64,000 bases of DNA, taken from assembly GCF_000203815.1 (NCBI RefSeq), contig NW_004457729.1, forward strand, positions 1,116,674-1,180,673, read 5' to 3'. The DNA comes from Cavenderia fasciculata (taxonomy: Eukaryota; Evosea; Eumycetozoa; Acytosteliales; Cavenderiaceae). The position numbers were made by a program, and so were the translations under genes. Below, in pieces: positions 1-10,039 of the stretch (position 1 is its first letter; every line of letters begins with the position of its first letter). The notes beneath the pieces were generated by a model. The model did not search any database. It was not told the origin of the DNA and saw only the letters and a list, made by a program, of their open reading frames with translations.

Positions 1-1
1 A

Positions 2-2114
2 CAACAACAACAAGCAATACAAAGCGATATACAAGCAACCAAAGATGTTATCTTTGATAAAAAGTATGTAGTTCTACAACAACCATACAATACCTCTTTT
101 TGTTTTTAAAACTTGTATCTAATATCTTATCTCTATTCATTTTTTTAGAAGTTTCCTTCAAGCTATAACAAGAAAACCTCGTATTTATTTTGGTTGTGAA
201 AGTACATGGTTGACACATTTTATCAATACTGACAATGTAGAGATGATAATGTGGATGTTGATCAGATATATACCTTATACATCATATGATATAAAAGTGG
301 AGAAATATCGATTCTCTTGGATGAACTTGTCGACATTTGAATTGTTGTATCAATATATTGCAACGAAAAAGAATGTTGGATTTATCAAGAAACTGTTTTC
401 GAGTATGGTCGATACTAGATTATTACAGAGATTGTTTGAAAGGATGATCAAAGTGGGATCCAATGATATCATAGGACAAGAGGACAATGGACTACTGTTA
501 AACATTAGATATCTATCGGCGTATCAATTCTCGGCTCTGTATTCACACAACTTGTTGGCTTCATTGGAACAACCAACAACACCATTTCCACACAAGGCGT
601 TGTTTGATATTTTCAGTGCAAACGATGATACCTTGCCAATTCCCAAACTCCTTTCCATCTATAACCGATTGATTTTTATCAGACAGGAACATATTGCTCT
701 CAACCTTCTTGCCAATCATGCAAAAGATCATCCAATCGAGCAATTGTATCGTCCATTTTGCTATTCTTTTGACCCGACTTCAAGAGGCTACTGGACATAT
801 TTTAGAGAGATTCGAAAGCTTCCACAACCAACCCTCGAGACACTACCCACCAACCTTTTGACTCGATTCGATGGATATGTAATACCAGAGTCGAGGGAAT
901 GTTTTCTCTTGGAAAAAGAGATTACCATGCCAGATGGTAAACCACAGGTAGTGATGGGTATTCTCGAGAGCTATTTCAAACTAGGCACTCTCCCATCGAG
1001 AAACCTCTTTTTAAGGGCCATTAGTTTTCTCGACAACCAGGCAGATCGAGCCACATACTATCGCTTTTTGGTTGAAACGGTACCAAAAATATACAAACCA
1101 TTCTTTGTGTCGTATGCAACACTTGGATTGATATTTCAAAAAAACTACCAGATTGGATTGCATTGGATGGAAATGGTGGCACCAACCTTTTCAAACTACA
1201 ACATTGTTCTCTTTGGTCTCACCAACAATTCAGAGTTTGACATTTTATTGGAAATCATGGAAACATCGGCTTTGAACAAGAGTTATCCACCATCACACAA
1301 TCTTTTAGCTCTCATCTCTGAGAGTGTATTGGCTCACAATTTATATCATCATATTCCAAAATTACTGTCCATCTTTGATTTATCCGATGATCTACCAGTC
1401 AACACTAAATCAATTTATTTTGATTTATTATTAAAACAAAAATTGGCAAGTCAAATGATTGAATTGACAGAAAAGGATAGACAATTATTACTACCAATAA
1501 CAAAAAATGGAATTGGATCAAAACATACAATTGTAAATGGTATGGCATTATTTTTGGCTCAATTTAAAGCGACCACTGGTGATATTGATCAAGATTTGAA
1601 TCATTTTATACAATTCTTTGGATTTGATAATGAAATGATCGTAGCAGAGATTCCGATACCTCAATGGTTGGATATTATACAAGATTTAACATCATCACCT
1701 AAAACTACACATATTGTAAATCCATTTATCAAGAGTACGTTGATAACCAACATTCATTTGGCCACCAAACAATCATTTAATCTAGAATTTTCTTCACTTT
1801 GTTTAAATGCATTTGGAGAGGATTCACAACAAAGAACCATGTATTTCAAGACTTTGGTTCGAACGCATCGAAGTATTATCATTTCACCAGAGGATAAAGA
1901 ATTGTTGGAACAAGATAATCCTCAAGACATTCACAAGATTAGATCATATATTGCATCGACGCCAGTTTTCAACGTTCACCCAAAACCAAAATTAGAATTA
2001 TGTAAACCAATTCTTCATCCCTCACTATTAGAATCAATAGAAGAAAAACAAGAATTTCTTTTAAATTTAAAATCCTTTTTTTTCAAGAAAATAAATAGAA
2101 ATAGAAATAAATAG
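2..2114 (+). CDS. Unrecognised protein, 3' part of gene (5' end outside window)
   Basis: Two coding blocks are seen: 2-63 and 149-2114, joined by a GTATGT...TTTTAG intron at 64-148. The frame stays open through the join, giving QQQQ-AIQSDIQ... followed by SFLQAITRKPR and on to the stop. The gene starts before base 1, so the N-terminus is missing; at least 676 residues are visible. The protein is leucine/isoleucine rich and mostly helical in appearance, with no signal peptide or membrane segment and no catalytic motif I recognise. It may belong to a dictyostelid-specific family, but I cannot name a domain. It converges on the vinculin-family gene, with only 52 bp between the two stop codons. 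Confidence 0.75.
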
Positions 2115-2166
2115 AAATAATATTATTTAATTTGTACAATTATTATTTTTTTATTTATTTATTTTT

Positions 2167-4957
2167 CTATTTTTTTGCTAATTTTAAACTAGCAGATTCA
2201 GCAGATTTTACAATATTAATAACTGCAGAAGAAAGACCCTTTGCACAAGTAACCAATTGTTCCTCACTTGTTGAATCATCTTCAATGTCTGATTTGACGG
2301 CACAAAGAATCTTGAGTTGAGTTGAAAAGTTGCCACCACAATCGACATAGTTGAGGACGGCCTGTTTGAGACGTGGATCTGTACAGTTGGCGGCGATACC
2401 CTTGGCGGTGGTTTGGATTTGACGGATGGAATCGGCAATCTTTCTGGCGGCACCAATCATGCCCTTGACATCTCCCTTTGCGGCAAAGCTCGAGAGCATG
2501 GCCATTTGACGGGCAATATCATCACCGAGGGTGACCAATTGACCGAGTGGAGTGTCGTCACGAGTCTTGTTTTCGAGGGCGTTGGCGACATCGGCAGCAG
2601 CACTGTAGACGGCCTTGTTGACTGGTCCTTCGGGGACGATGAATTTGGGTGGGACGGGCTTGGGCTCTGGCTTGGGTTCTGGTTTGGGTGGTGGGACTTG
2701 GACTTGACTCTTGGCATAGGCGGCATCACGGGCTGCCTTTTGGGCCTTGAGCTCTTCTGGCGTGGGTTGGGTAACGGCTGCAAGGTTGGAAGAGGCGTCT
2801 TTGACTTGACGAATGAGTGATTCGAGACGTGCACGAGCTGCCTTGTCGTCGGGATTGGCCAAAACATCCTTGATGGCTTCGAGTAGTTGTGGAGTGAGGT
2901 GTTTGAGACGGTCGATGGCCTCTTGGATTTGACGCTTGCGTTCAGGGTCTGTGATTGAATTCATGTAGTTCTCGGCCTCTTCCAATTGCTTTTTAATGTC
3001 TGCAGCAATATCTTTGGCATGTTGAACACCCTTGAATTGCATGTCTGGACCACGCTCATCAATACATTTGAGTAAATTGTCGAGATCATTGTGGAGCTTG
3101 GAATTGATGGCCGACACCATTTCATGGGATCCCGAGATTTGAGAGATTGCTTGCTTGGTCTCCTTGACGACGGTTTGGAGTTGCTTGCGGGCCTCTTGGT
3201 TTTGTGGCTCTCTGACGCAACGTTGAGCAGACTCTAAAAGACGTGGTTTGAGTTGAACCAACTTTTCAATGGCCTTTTGAACTTGGTGACGGAGTGCTGG
3301 ATCCTTGATAGAGTCGAGATAGGCAGTCGACATTTCAATGTGACGGTCAATGGCGGCACCCAAATTGTTGGCGATAATCTCGGCACGCTTGACATCACCA
3401 CGGTTGAGGGCGGCCTCGAGGTCATCGAGATCGCGGGCCAAACTGACACCAGAGGCGGCGACAATCTCGGCGGGTGTCGATACAACTGCCACTGCCAAGT
3501 TTTCCGATGCCTTTTGTGTAGAGTAGATCAAATTGTCCAAGTGTCTCTTGGCAGCCTCGTCGTTTGGATTCTCGAGTACCGGCTTGATGGCGGCAATCAA
3601 TTGTGGTGTCAACTTTTTGAGTTCCTCTATGCTCTTTAGAATCATCTTTTTCTTGACTGGATCATCACACTTTTCAGCAACAATAATAGCATTGGATATT
3701 TGAAGGTTGGCCGAATTGACAATCTCTCTTGCTGCTGTTGGTCCATTTCCCATTTCAATTTGTTTTGGTAATGAATGAAGTTGTCCTATTAATTGTGCTG
3801 ATGCACTTACTACTTCATCTTCTGCCATTGTTCTAACTGGTTTCCACTAATAGAAGAAAAGTTAATAAATGAATCAAAATAATATTATTATTATTTTTTC
3901 ATACTTTGAAGGCAAGATCAACAAATTTAGTATTTGCAGAAAAGATTTGTTTAATAGTTTCAATCATATCATCAATAGCAGATAATAATTTATGACTGAC
4001 AGTGTTACGAGCTGAACGGATTGATTGGTCTTGTGGATTGGTGCATACTTGACGAGCGGCTTGTTGATGTTTTTCAGAGAGATCGTTGACAATGTATGAG
4101 AGATCTTCGAGTTTTTGACGAAACTCTGGGCTGTGACTACCCTCTGATCTACGTTGAGAACGTTTGACAAGTTCTTGTTCCAATGCAACAACGTCGGCCA
4201 CCATAATGTTGAGTTGGTTCAAATTCTCAATCTCGTCGATACGTCTGACACCTTCGGCCACCTTTTTGGCAATGTTTACGAGAACCTTGATATTTGACTG
4301 CTCCTCGATCAACACCAACAAGACTACCTTTTGTAAAATCAACTTGGCCGCCTTGATGGCATCTTTTTGTGGGACACGATTCCATGGGTCCTCTCTTGCA
4401 CGCACAGCATGTGCGTATAATTGTCCGGCAGCATTTTTCAACGACGACGATGTTTCCTTTAATTGTGGTACAAATTCTTCATCAATCAGTGGTTCTGATT
4501 CAATTGATGCTTCTACCATTCCATTTACTGCTTGTTGAATTAATTCTACTCCTGGTACCATGTCCTAAAAATAAAAAAAATAAAAGGAAAAAAGAAATTA
4601 AAAGTTAGTTTCTATTTTTGGTAATAGAGATGAGATGAGATGGATGGATAGATTTGTCTTTGTCTCGAGGAGGATGTGGAAAAAAAAAAAGGAAAAAAAA
4701 AAGTGATTTGATGTTATTGGGCGACGATCGCATGATTGTTGAGGGGAGTTCAAGTTAACGGCTGTATATAGGTCGTCGCGAGCTAAATATCTAAACTTTT
4801 CTCCACTTCTTCCTCTAAACAACACACAAAGACAAAGTAAGAGATAAAAGATAAGAGATGAACTTACACCAAACAAGGTATTCTTTTCCTCACTCTCTGT
4901 AATAGCAACTACAAGAGATGAGACTGCATCAGCAATCATTTCCAATACTTCATCCAT
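2167..4957 (-). CDS. Vinculin/alpha-catenin family actin-binding adhesion protein
   Basis: Three phase-0 exons (4957-4868, 4564-3905, 3846-2167) give 809 residues. The first 250 residues resemble the vinculin head (MDEVLEMIADAV..., PLIDEEFVPQL). Next come three related repeats of about 100-115 residues, each with a 'DPxxKxxxxxxIExLKxLxPxL' type core and an 'xNPxDExAxxxLxxL' tail, as in the repeat region of vinculin. A short Pro/Lys hinge (VPPPKPEPKPEPKP) precedes a helical C-terminal tail. The hinge and repeats favour vinculin, although amoebal alpha-catenin cannot be excluded. The expected role is linking membrane or adhesion complexes to F-actin. The start is set by a splice donor 30 codons downstream that keeps frame. 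Confidence 0.85.
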
Positions 4958-5126
4958 TTTCTTTCTTTTCTTTCTTTTGATATATAAAGTTATTTTGTCT
5001 TTTTGAGATTGATGCTTTAAATTATTAATATTCTTCTTTCTGTCTGTGGTTTTTTAAATAAATAAATAAATAAATAAATAGAGTTATATAAATATGTCAA
5101 TATAGTACAATGCGCAGGTGTGTTTT

Positions 5127-5159
<33 letters not shown>

Positions 5160-6436
5160 GGTGGGTGTGTGTGATTGAATAAATAAATAATGGTGGGTGA
5201 GATAATGGTTGATCAATCTGACCAAAGGGGTGACTTGGTTCTTGCATGAACTGTGATGAGAGGAGGAGGGTTTAAAAAAAAAAATTATTTGAATTTTTTT
5301 TTTGCAACAAATTTTTTGAATGGCTTTGACATCGATGGTAGCTGCGCCGACGACTAGACGAGTGGCATGAATGCTTTGTCCAATAAAATTTCTTTGAAAC
5401 TTGATTTTTTTTCATTGCAGTGTGTGGGGGGAGGCTCGAGTCGATAAGTCTTGACCAACCTATCATTAGAAAAAAAAAGTTAACTTTTTATTGTGTGGTG
5501 GTTATCAGTGCTGGCTGATTGATTGATTCACACCCCTATTTTGTTTTTTTGTGTGTATAGACCTTTTTTTTTTTCCATCGATCTATTTTGATCACATCAT
5601 GACAACCCCTAAGAAATATATATACATATATTCTTTCGTCTATGCATTGATAGATCAAAGTTACACCATCGGAATCTATACTATTGATAAGGATTGTACA
5701 ACATGTTGAATGGTTCTATTTCTTTCATCTTTTGAAATCAACTCAACTACTCTATAACTATCTATCTTTAGGAGGTAATCGATTTAAAGATAATGTGGGA
5801 ATATAGATACTTGAGTCACTAGTCATGAAGAGTGATCAGACAAGAAATCATAAATCATTTTGTTGTTTTTGGTCTAAAGTTTAAAACAACTACTTGTATA
5901 CAAATTTAATAAAAACACTCAAGCGTCGCTCAAAGTCCTAAATGATGACCACTCTTTCTACGTGTCCAATCTTGATAAGAACAACAATATAGTTTTAACC
6001 AAATATATGATGCCTGATCGACAAGATTCCTATGATTCAACAACAACTACAGCAACAATTATAATTGAAACCCTAGAGAATCATATTGAAATGAAAAAAT
6101 AATTCTTTAGATTATTTATTATTATGGTGATAATGATGATATTTTAGCCTTACCATTTATTTATAAATTCATTGATAGTTTATTTGGAATATTTTTTAAA
6201 ATAAACAATGGTAGTTTTTGTGAATAAACAAATAACAATAGTTCTAAAGTTTGGTAAGAAAATGATGATAGAAACAGTTCGAAAATTTTTCTTTTATCTT
6301 TGGAGTAAAAAAAAAAATGAAACTCGATCAGAGTTTAGCGAATATCACATATTAATAGATGTTTTAATATATTTTAATTAAAATAGATCTTCTTTATGGT
6401 AGACATACGAGTTTAAAAAGATTAAAAAAGACCCAA
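4958..6436. other. Intergenic, 1.5 kb, no gene seen
   Basis: This stretch lies upstream of the vinculin-family gene. It contains AAAT-type simple repeats (about 5055-5210) and T-rich promoter-like runs. Short ORFs (for example 5272-5466 minus) have no coding character I can support. No RNA gene or transposon was recognised. Confidence 0.5.
5054..5210. repeat. (TAAA)n simple repeats with a repeated AATAAATAATGGTGGGTG unit
   Basis: Three blocks of AAAT/TAAA repeats lie close together. The unit AATAAATAATGGTGGGTG occurs twice, near 5150-5167 and 5184-5200, so the area has grown by local duplication. No function is proposed. Confidence 0.8.
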
Positions 6437-6479
6437 TTTTTTGGGTATAGTGCCAATTTTGAAAAATGACTTCAACAAA

Positions 6480-6549
6480 GGCTCCATAGTTGAATGGTAC
6501 AATACTACCTTTGGGTGGTAGTGGTCTGGGTTCGATTCCCGGTGGAGCC
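6480..6549 (+). tRNA. tRNA-Pro (anticodon UGG), copy 1
   Basis: The cloverleaf folds fully: acceptor GGCTCCA/TGGAGCC (7 perfect pairs), D-arm GTTG/CAAT, anticodon stem CTACC/GGTAG with loop TTTGGGT (anticodon TGG, reads CCA), and T-arm CTGGG/CCCGG with loop TTCGATT. There is no intron. The internal promoter is present: A box TAGTTGAATGG at 6487 and B box GGTTCGATTCC at about 6529. A TTTT terminator follows at 6551. The sequence is identical to the copy at 9790. Confidence 0.95.
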
Positions 6550-6653
6550 CTTTTGCTTTTTTTATGCTGTGTCGCGACCAAAAAAAAAAAAAAAACAAAC
6601 AAAAAAAAAACACAAGATATATAAATATATCCTTTAAATAATTACACTTTTAT

Positions 6654-6729
6654 TTATTTATTAATTTGAGATCTACCAATAGATTTTGGAAGTTTTTGAT
6701 TTTCTATAATATCCTTTTCCTTGTAGAAA
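6654..6729 (-). pseudogene. Detached copy of the last 25 codons of DHX16
   Basis: This matches 9964-10039, the coding end of the DHX16 gene, base for base as far as I can align by eye (...[18 protein letters not shown]..., then the stop). It lacks the rest of the helicase, because homology stops at 6729 in a poly-A run. It was carried along with the tRNA in the direct repeat and cannot make a helicase. Confidence 0.88.
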
Positions 6730-7147
6730 AAAAAAAAAGATATTATAGATCAAAAAAATATCGCCTTATTAATTTGTATTATTCCTATTGAATATAAAAA
6801 ATAACTTGTTCAAAAAAAAGTTCTTGAACTTTGGCACAAGGTCTTGTTCTTTCTCTCTATCAAAAATCTTGTGCAAAAGAGGCGGATGCGCACGTGAACT
6901 GCGACATGTGATCATTTGTAAGATGGCATCGAAGAATCTGATCACACCCCGAAAAGGTAATGCTCGTGTATCATTCATTGAAACAGCTATTCTCCCCAAT
7001 GGTCACAATTTCAGAGAGAGCGAAGATCAAACCCCGTTCCACATCTTTCAACAAACTATAAATACAGAGTGTACACTCTCGCATTCGAGCCATTCTCATA
7101 GTTGTAGAGGTTATATATATAAAACACAATAATACAAATACAAAATC
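6730..7147. other. Intergenic promoter region of the 471-residue gene
   Basis: It contains a relatively GC-rich block (CACGTG at 6891, then ACATGTG near 6904) and a TATA-like element at 7057. The short ORFs on either strand overlap each other and are not supported as genes. Confidence 0.4.
7057..7064 (+). promoter_or_regulatory. TATA-like element (TATAAATA)
   Basis: TATAAATA lies about 84 bases before the start codon at 7148, a plausible distance for a short dictyostelid 5' UTR. Such motifs are common in AT-rich DNA, so this is tentative. Confidence 0.35.
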
Positions 7148-8995
7148 ATGGCAGTTGGTAAAATGACAGTATGTATGCATCACATCTTATTCAATAGGTG
7201 TAATATTAATCTTTTATCTTTTTATTTAATAGGTTCGAAATGGTTGTCCATTTAGTGTAGTTTTCTATTGTCTTGCTGGTCCAAAGTAAATAACAAAAAG
7301 AAAAGGAATGATTCCTATGATCATCAAGATCTAACCCCTTTTATTATTTCAATGTTTTCTACTTTTTCTATTTAGATTTGAACTTGGACCATATGAAACC
7401 AAAACAGAGAGTGCATGTCTTATTTGGTTTTCAACACGAGTTGCTGGACCAGGAACCATTTCAAATACAAACAACTTTCAAAAGGATAGTACCGATTATG
7501 CAAACCATCTCAAAAAGTCATACAATCCAGTTGAACTTGGCAAGGCTGCCAAATCATTTGTCTTTTTAGAAAAAGATGCCTTTGAATGGGTATTCAAGAT
7601 CCCCAACACCACTGTACCAACTGCAAGAGGTAATGAATGGTTCTTTGGAGCAAAAAAGGAAGGTGTCTATGGTACTTCAGATCTTGTTATCCTTGGTATG
7701 TAAAAAACAAAAAAAAAATAATACAAAATTAATATAAATATTTATTAATTGTTTTTTTTTTTAGCTGATATGGATATTGCACATTCACTTGATCCAAATT
7801 ATCCACCATGGGTACATTTAAGAATTGAAAAGGATGAAGGTCAAGGAAAATTACCAACCGATTTTATGACCAAACCTTCTTATATTGAACCAAATCTTGG
7901 TAATTATTTTAAAAAAAAACAAATATATATATTTTTTATACTAATATCTCTTTATTTTAATTTTAGATAAATATGCAGATGTATTCTTTTGTAAATTATT
8001 AAATGTTCAACACAAGAATTATTTATCGGCCAAGAATTATGGACAAAATGATCTTACAATGAGTGCATCTCATATCCAACCATACGATCCATTCAATTTC
8101 CATGAATACTTTGCTGTACAACCACATCACTCTGGACAAAGCTATGAGATTAAAATCTTTAGCACTGTCAATGGTAATAGTGGTCAGATATCTCGTTATG
8201 TCAAGACCTCTGGTGGTATTGGTGTCACTGGTGAATCTGAATCCAGTGACCAAGTTTTCACGGTTGCCTTGTTACATGATAACCCTCCAACTGTCAGACT
8301 TTCTCAAGGTGGTTATCAATTGGTTGGTTCTGACAATAACAAGGCCCCATTCCTTTATCCTAAAATTGATACTGCTTTGGATCAACAATGGTAAACAAAA
8401 AAAACAAAATCAAATGTAATATTAATATTAACCTTTTTTTTTTTTTTTTTAGGAATGTAGAGACTTATACAGTTGATATGCATAAAATTCCAACAAATAG
8501 AAGAATTAGAATCATGCATGCAAAGACTGGTATGTTTCTTTCTGCTTTAAATGAAAAGATGACATTGGTAGAGGGAACTGTCAATAATGACCAAATGTGG
8601 TTTTATATTGAGCCAGCAAAGGCAGCCAACAACTATGACATTGTTCCAAATCAATTCATTATTTCCTACTATCAGGGATATAAATATTATTTGGGTGCCA
8701 ATCGTGACAAACAATTTGTTCCTGGAGGTTATTATGCATTTGCAAACAAATGGGAGTTTCAAATTGGTGGAAACCATTCTGGTTTTCTCATAAAGAGTCT
8801 TGTTGACGATTGGTCAACATTGTCACAAGGTTATAATAATCTATTTTATAAAAATGGTGAATTTGCTTTTTGGTGTGGTGATTTTGATGATCAAGTATGT
8901 ATAAAAAAAAAAAAAAACATTATATAAACAAATACTAAACTTAAATTCCATTTATTTTTTTTGTTTATCATTAGTTATGGGTTGCTCAATTTTAA
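7148..8995 (+). CDS. Seven-exon protein of unknown function, possible beta-trefoil-like C-terminal half
   Basis: Exons are 7148-7168, 7233-7285, 7376-7695, 7765-7899, 7967-8390, 8453-8894 and 8975-8995. All junctions are GT-AG with consistent phase and give 471 residues. The first and last exons are only 21 nt each. There is no signal peptide or membrane helix. The C-terminal half has spaced 'KNYLSA', 'GYQLVG', 'GMFLSA' and 'KYYLGA' strands like the hairpins of ricin/fascin-type beta-trefoils. This is a guess from pattern, not a family assignment. It might be a cytosolic lectin- or actin-binding-like protein. The gene is bracketed by the two tRNA-Pro/DHX16 direct repeats. Confidence 0.8.
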
Positions 8996-9746
8996 AATCT
9001 TTTAAAAGAAGATTCTATACATACATTGTTTTTGGCCTATTATCAATCAATATTTATATTTTAAATAAAACAATTACAATCAATCGATTGGATTTAAATA
9101 GAAAGAATGAATATACTAGAATTAAAATATTCTTTGACTCTATTAAACTATATATAACTATTCTATCTTTTAATTATTATTATTATTATGATTATTACTT
9201 TGACTGACTTTTAAATAACAATACTTGGTAGTAAAAAAACAAATATTAATTTGTCACCAACACAGTGATAGATGTCCATGTTTCCAAAGTGAGTAATGTG
9301 GATCTTTTATTAGGACATATTTGTTCTTCACATCACAACACTAACTCTCACCAATCTATGGGATCTCCTTTCTTGTTCGCACCCACCAGCACTCAAACCA
9401 TCTTGCTCTAAACAATAAAACTATTCTACGACCACTATCTTTTACATTTAATCTCTTCAACTCCATTAATATTGTTTTTCTTTTTCTTTTTCTTTTTTAC
9501 TCTTTACTTTCTATTTTTCTCTCTTTTACTCTTTGTAATTCAAAAAATAATGCAGAAATAAATAAAGTTACGGGCAATTAGTTGTGGCTTTTAGTGAGTG
9601 TGAAAAGAAATAGTAATGTTGATAAAAGATAGTTGAAGATAGTTGATGATTGAGTGAAGTTCTATAGTACTCTATACGTAATTCTCTGTTTCTATCTCTT
9701 TCTCTCTATTACAGAAAAATTCCAAACTGCTAAAAAGGGGCTAAAA
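8996..9746. other. Intergenic, 0.75 kb, no gene seen
   Basis: A small ORF (to 9207) overlaps the last exon of the upstream gene in another frame and is not supported. The remainder is AT-rich with CT-rich runs, and nothing else was recognised. Confidence 0.4.
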
Positions 9747-10039
9747 TGTTTTGGGTATAAGGCCGATTTTGAAAAATGACTTCAACAAAGGCTCCATAGT
9801 TGAATGGTACAATACTACCTTTGGGTGGTAGTGGTCTGGGTTCGATTCCCGGTGGAGCCCATTTTTTCTTTTTTTTGCTGTGCCACGCCAAAAAAAAAAA
9901 AAAAAAAAACAAAAAAAAAACAAAAGATATATAAATATATCCTTTAAATAATTACACTTTTATTTATTTATTAATTTGAGATCTACCAATAGATTTTGGA
10001 AGTTTTTGATTTTCTATAATATCCTTTTCCTTGTAGAAA
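9747..10039. repeat. Copy 2 of the ~293 bp direct repeat
   Basis: This is the partner of 6437-6729. It includes tRNA-Pro, a poly-A tract, the DHX16 3' flank and the DHX16 coding end. Because the DHX16 gene is complete only here, this is probably the original location. Confidence 0.9.
9790..9859 (+). tRNA. tRNA-Pro (anticodon UGG), copy 2
   Basis: Its 70 bases are identical to the tRNA at 6480-6549, with the same cloverleaf, A and B boxes, and no intron. A T-run terminator is present at 9862-9867. It lies about 100 bp beyond the stop codon of DHX16 and is transcribed toward that gene. Confidence 0.95.

Larger units (their letters stand above)
6437..6729. repeat. Copy 1 of a ~293 bp direct repeat (tRNA-Pro plus DHX16 3' end)
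   Basis: This copy aligns with 9747-10039 at a constant offset of 3310 bases, so there are no net indels. The tRNA is identical in both copies. Flanks differ by a few bases upstream and in the poly-A tract downstream. The last ~115 bases, which in copy 2 are the 3' UTR and coding end of DHX16, appear identical. This implies a recent duplication or gene conversion. Confidence 0.9.

Noticed and set aside
2413-2820. Plus-strand ORFs of ~130 codons opposite the vinculin-family gene (also 3253-3639)
   Set aside because: They are antisense shadows caused by the GC-richer codon use of the real gene. Their Gly/Trp/Leu-rich products have no domain.
8977-9207. Plus ORF MGCSILKSFKRRFYTY...
   Set aside because: It overlaps the last exon of the seven-exon gene in another frame and is dominated by AT-rich Ile/Asn/Tyr codons; there is no support for a gene.
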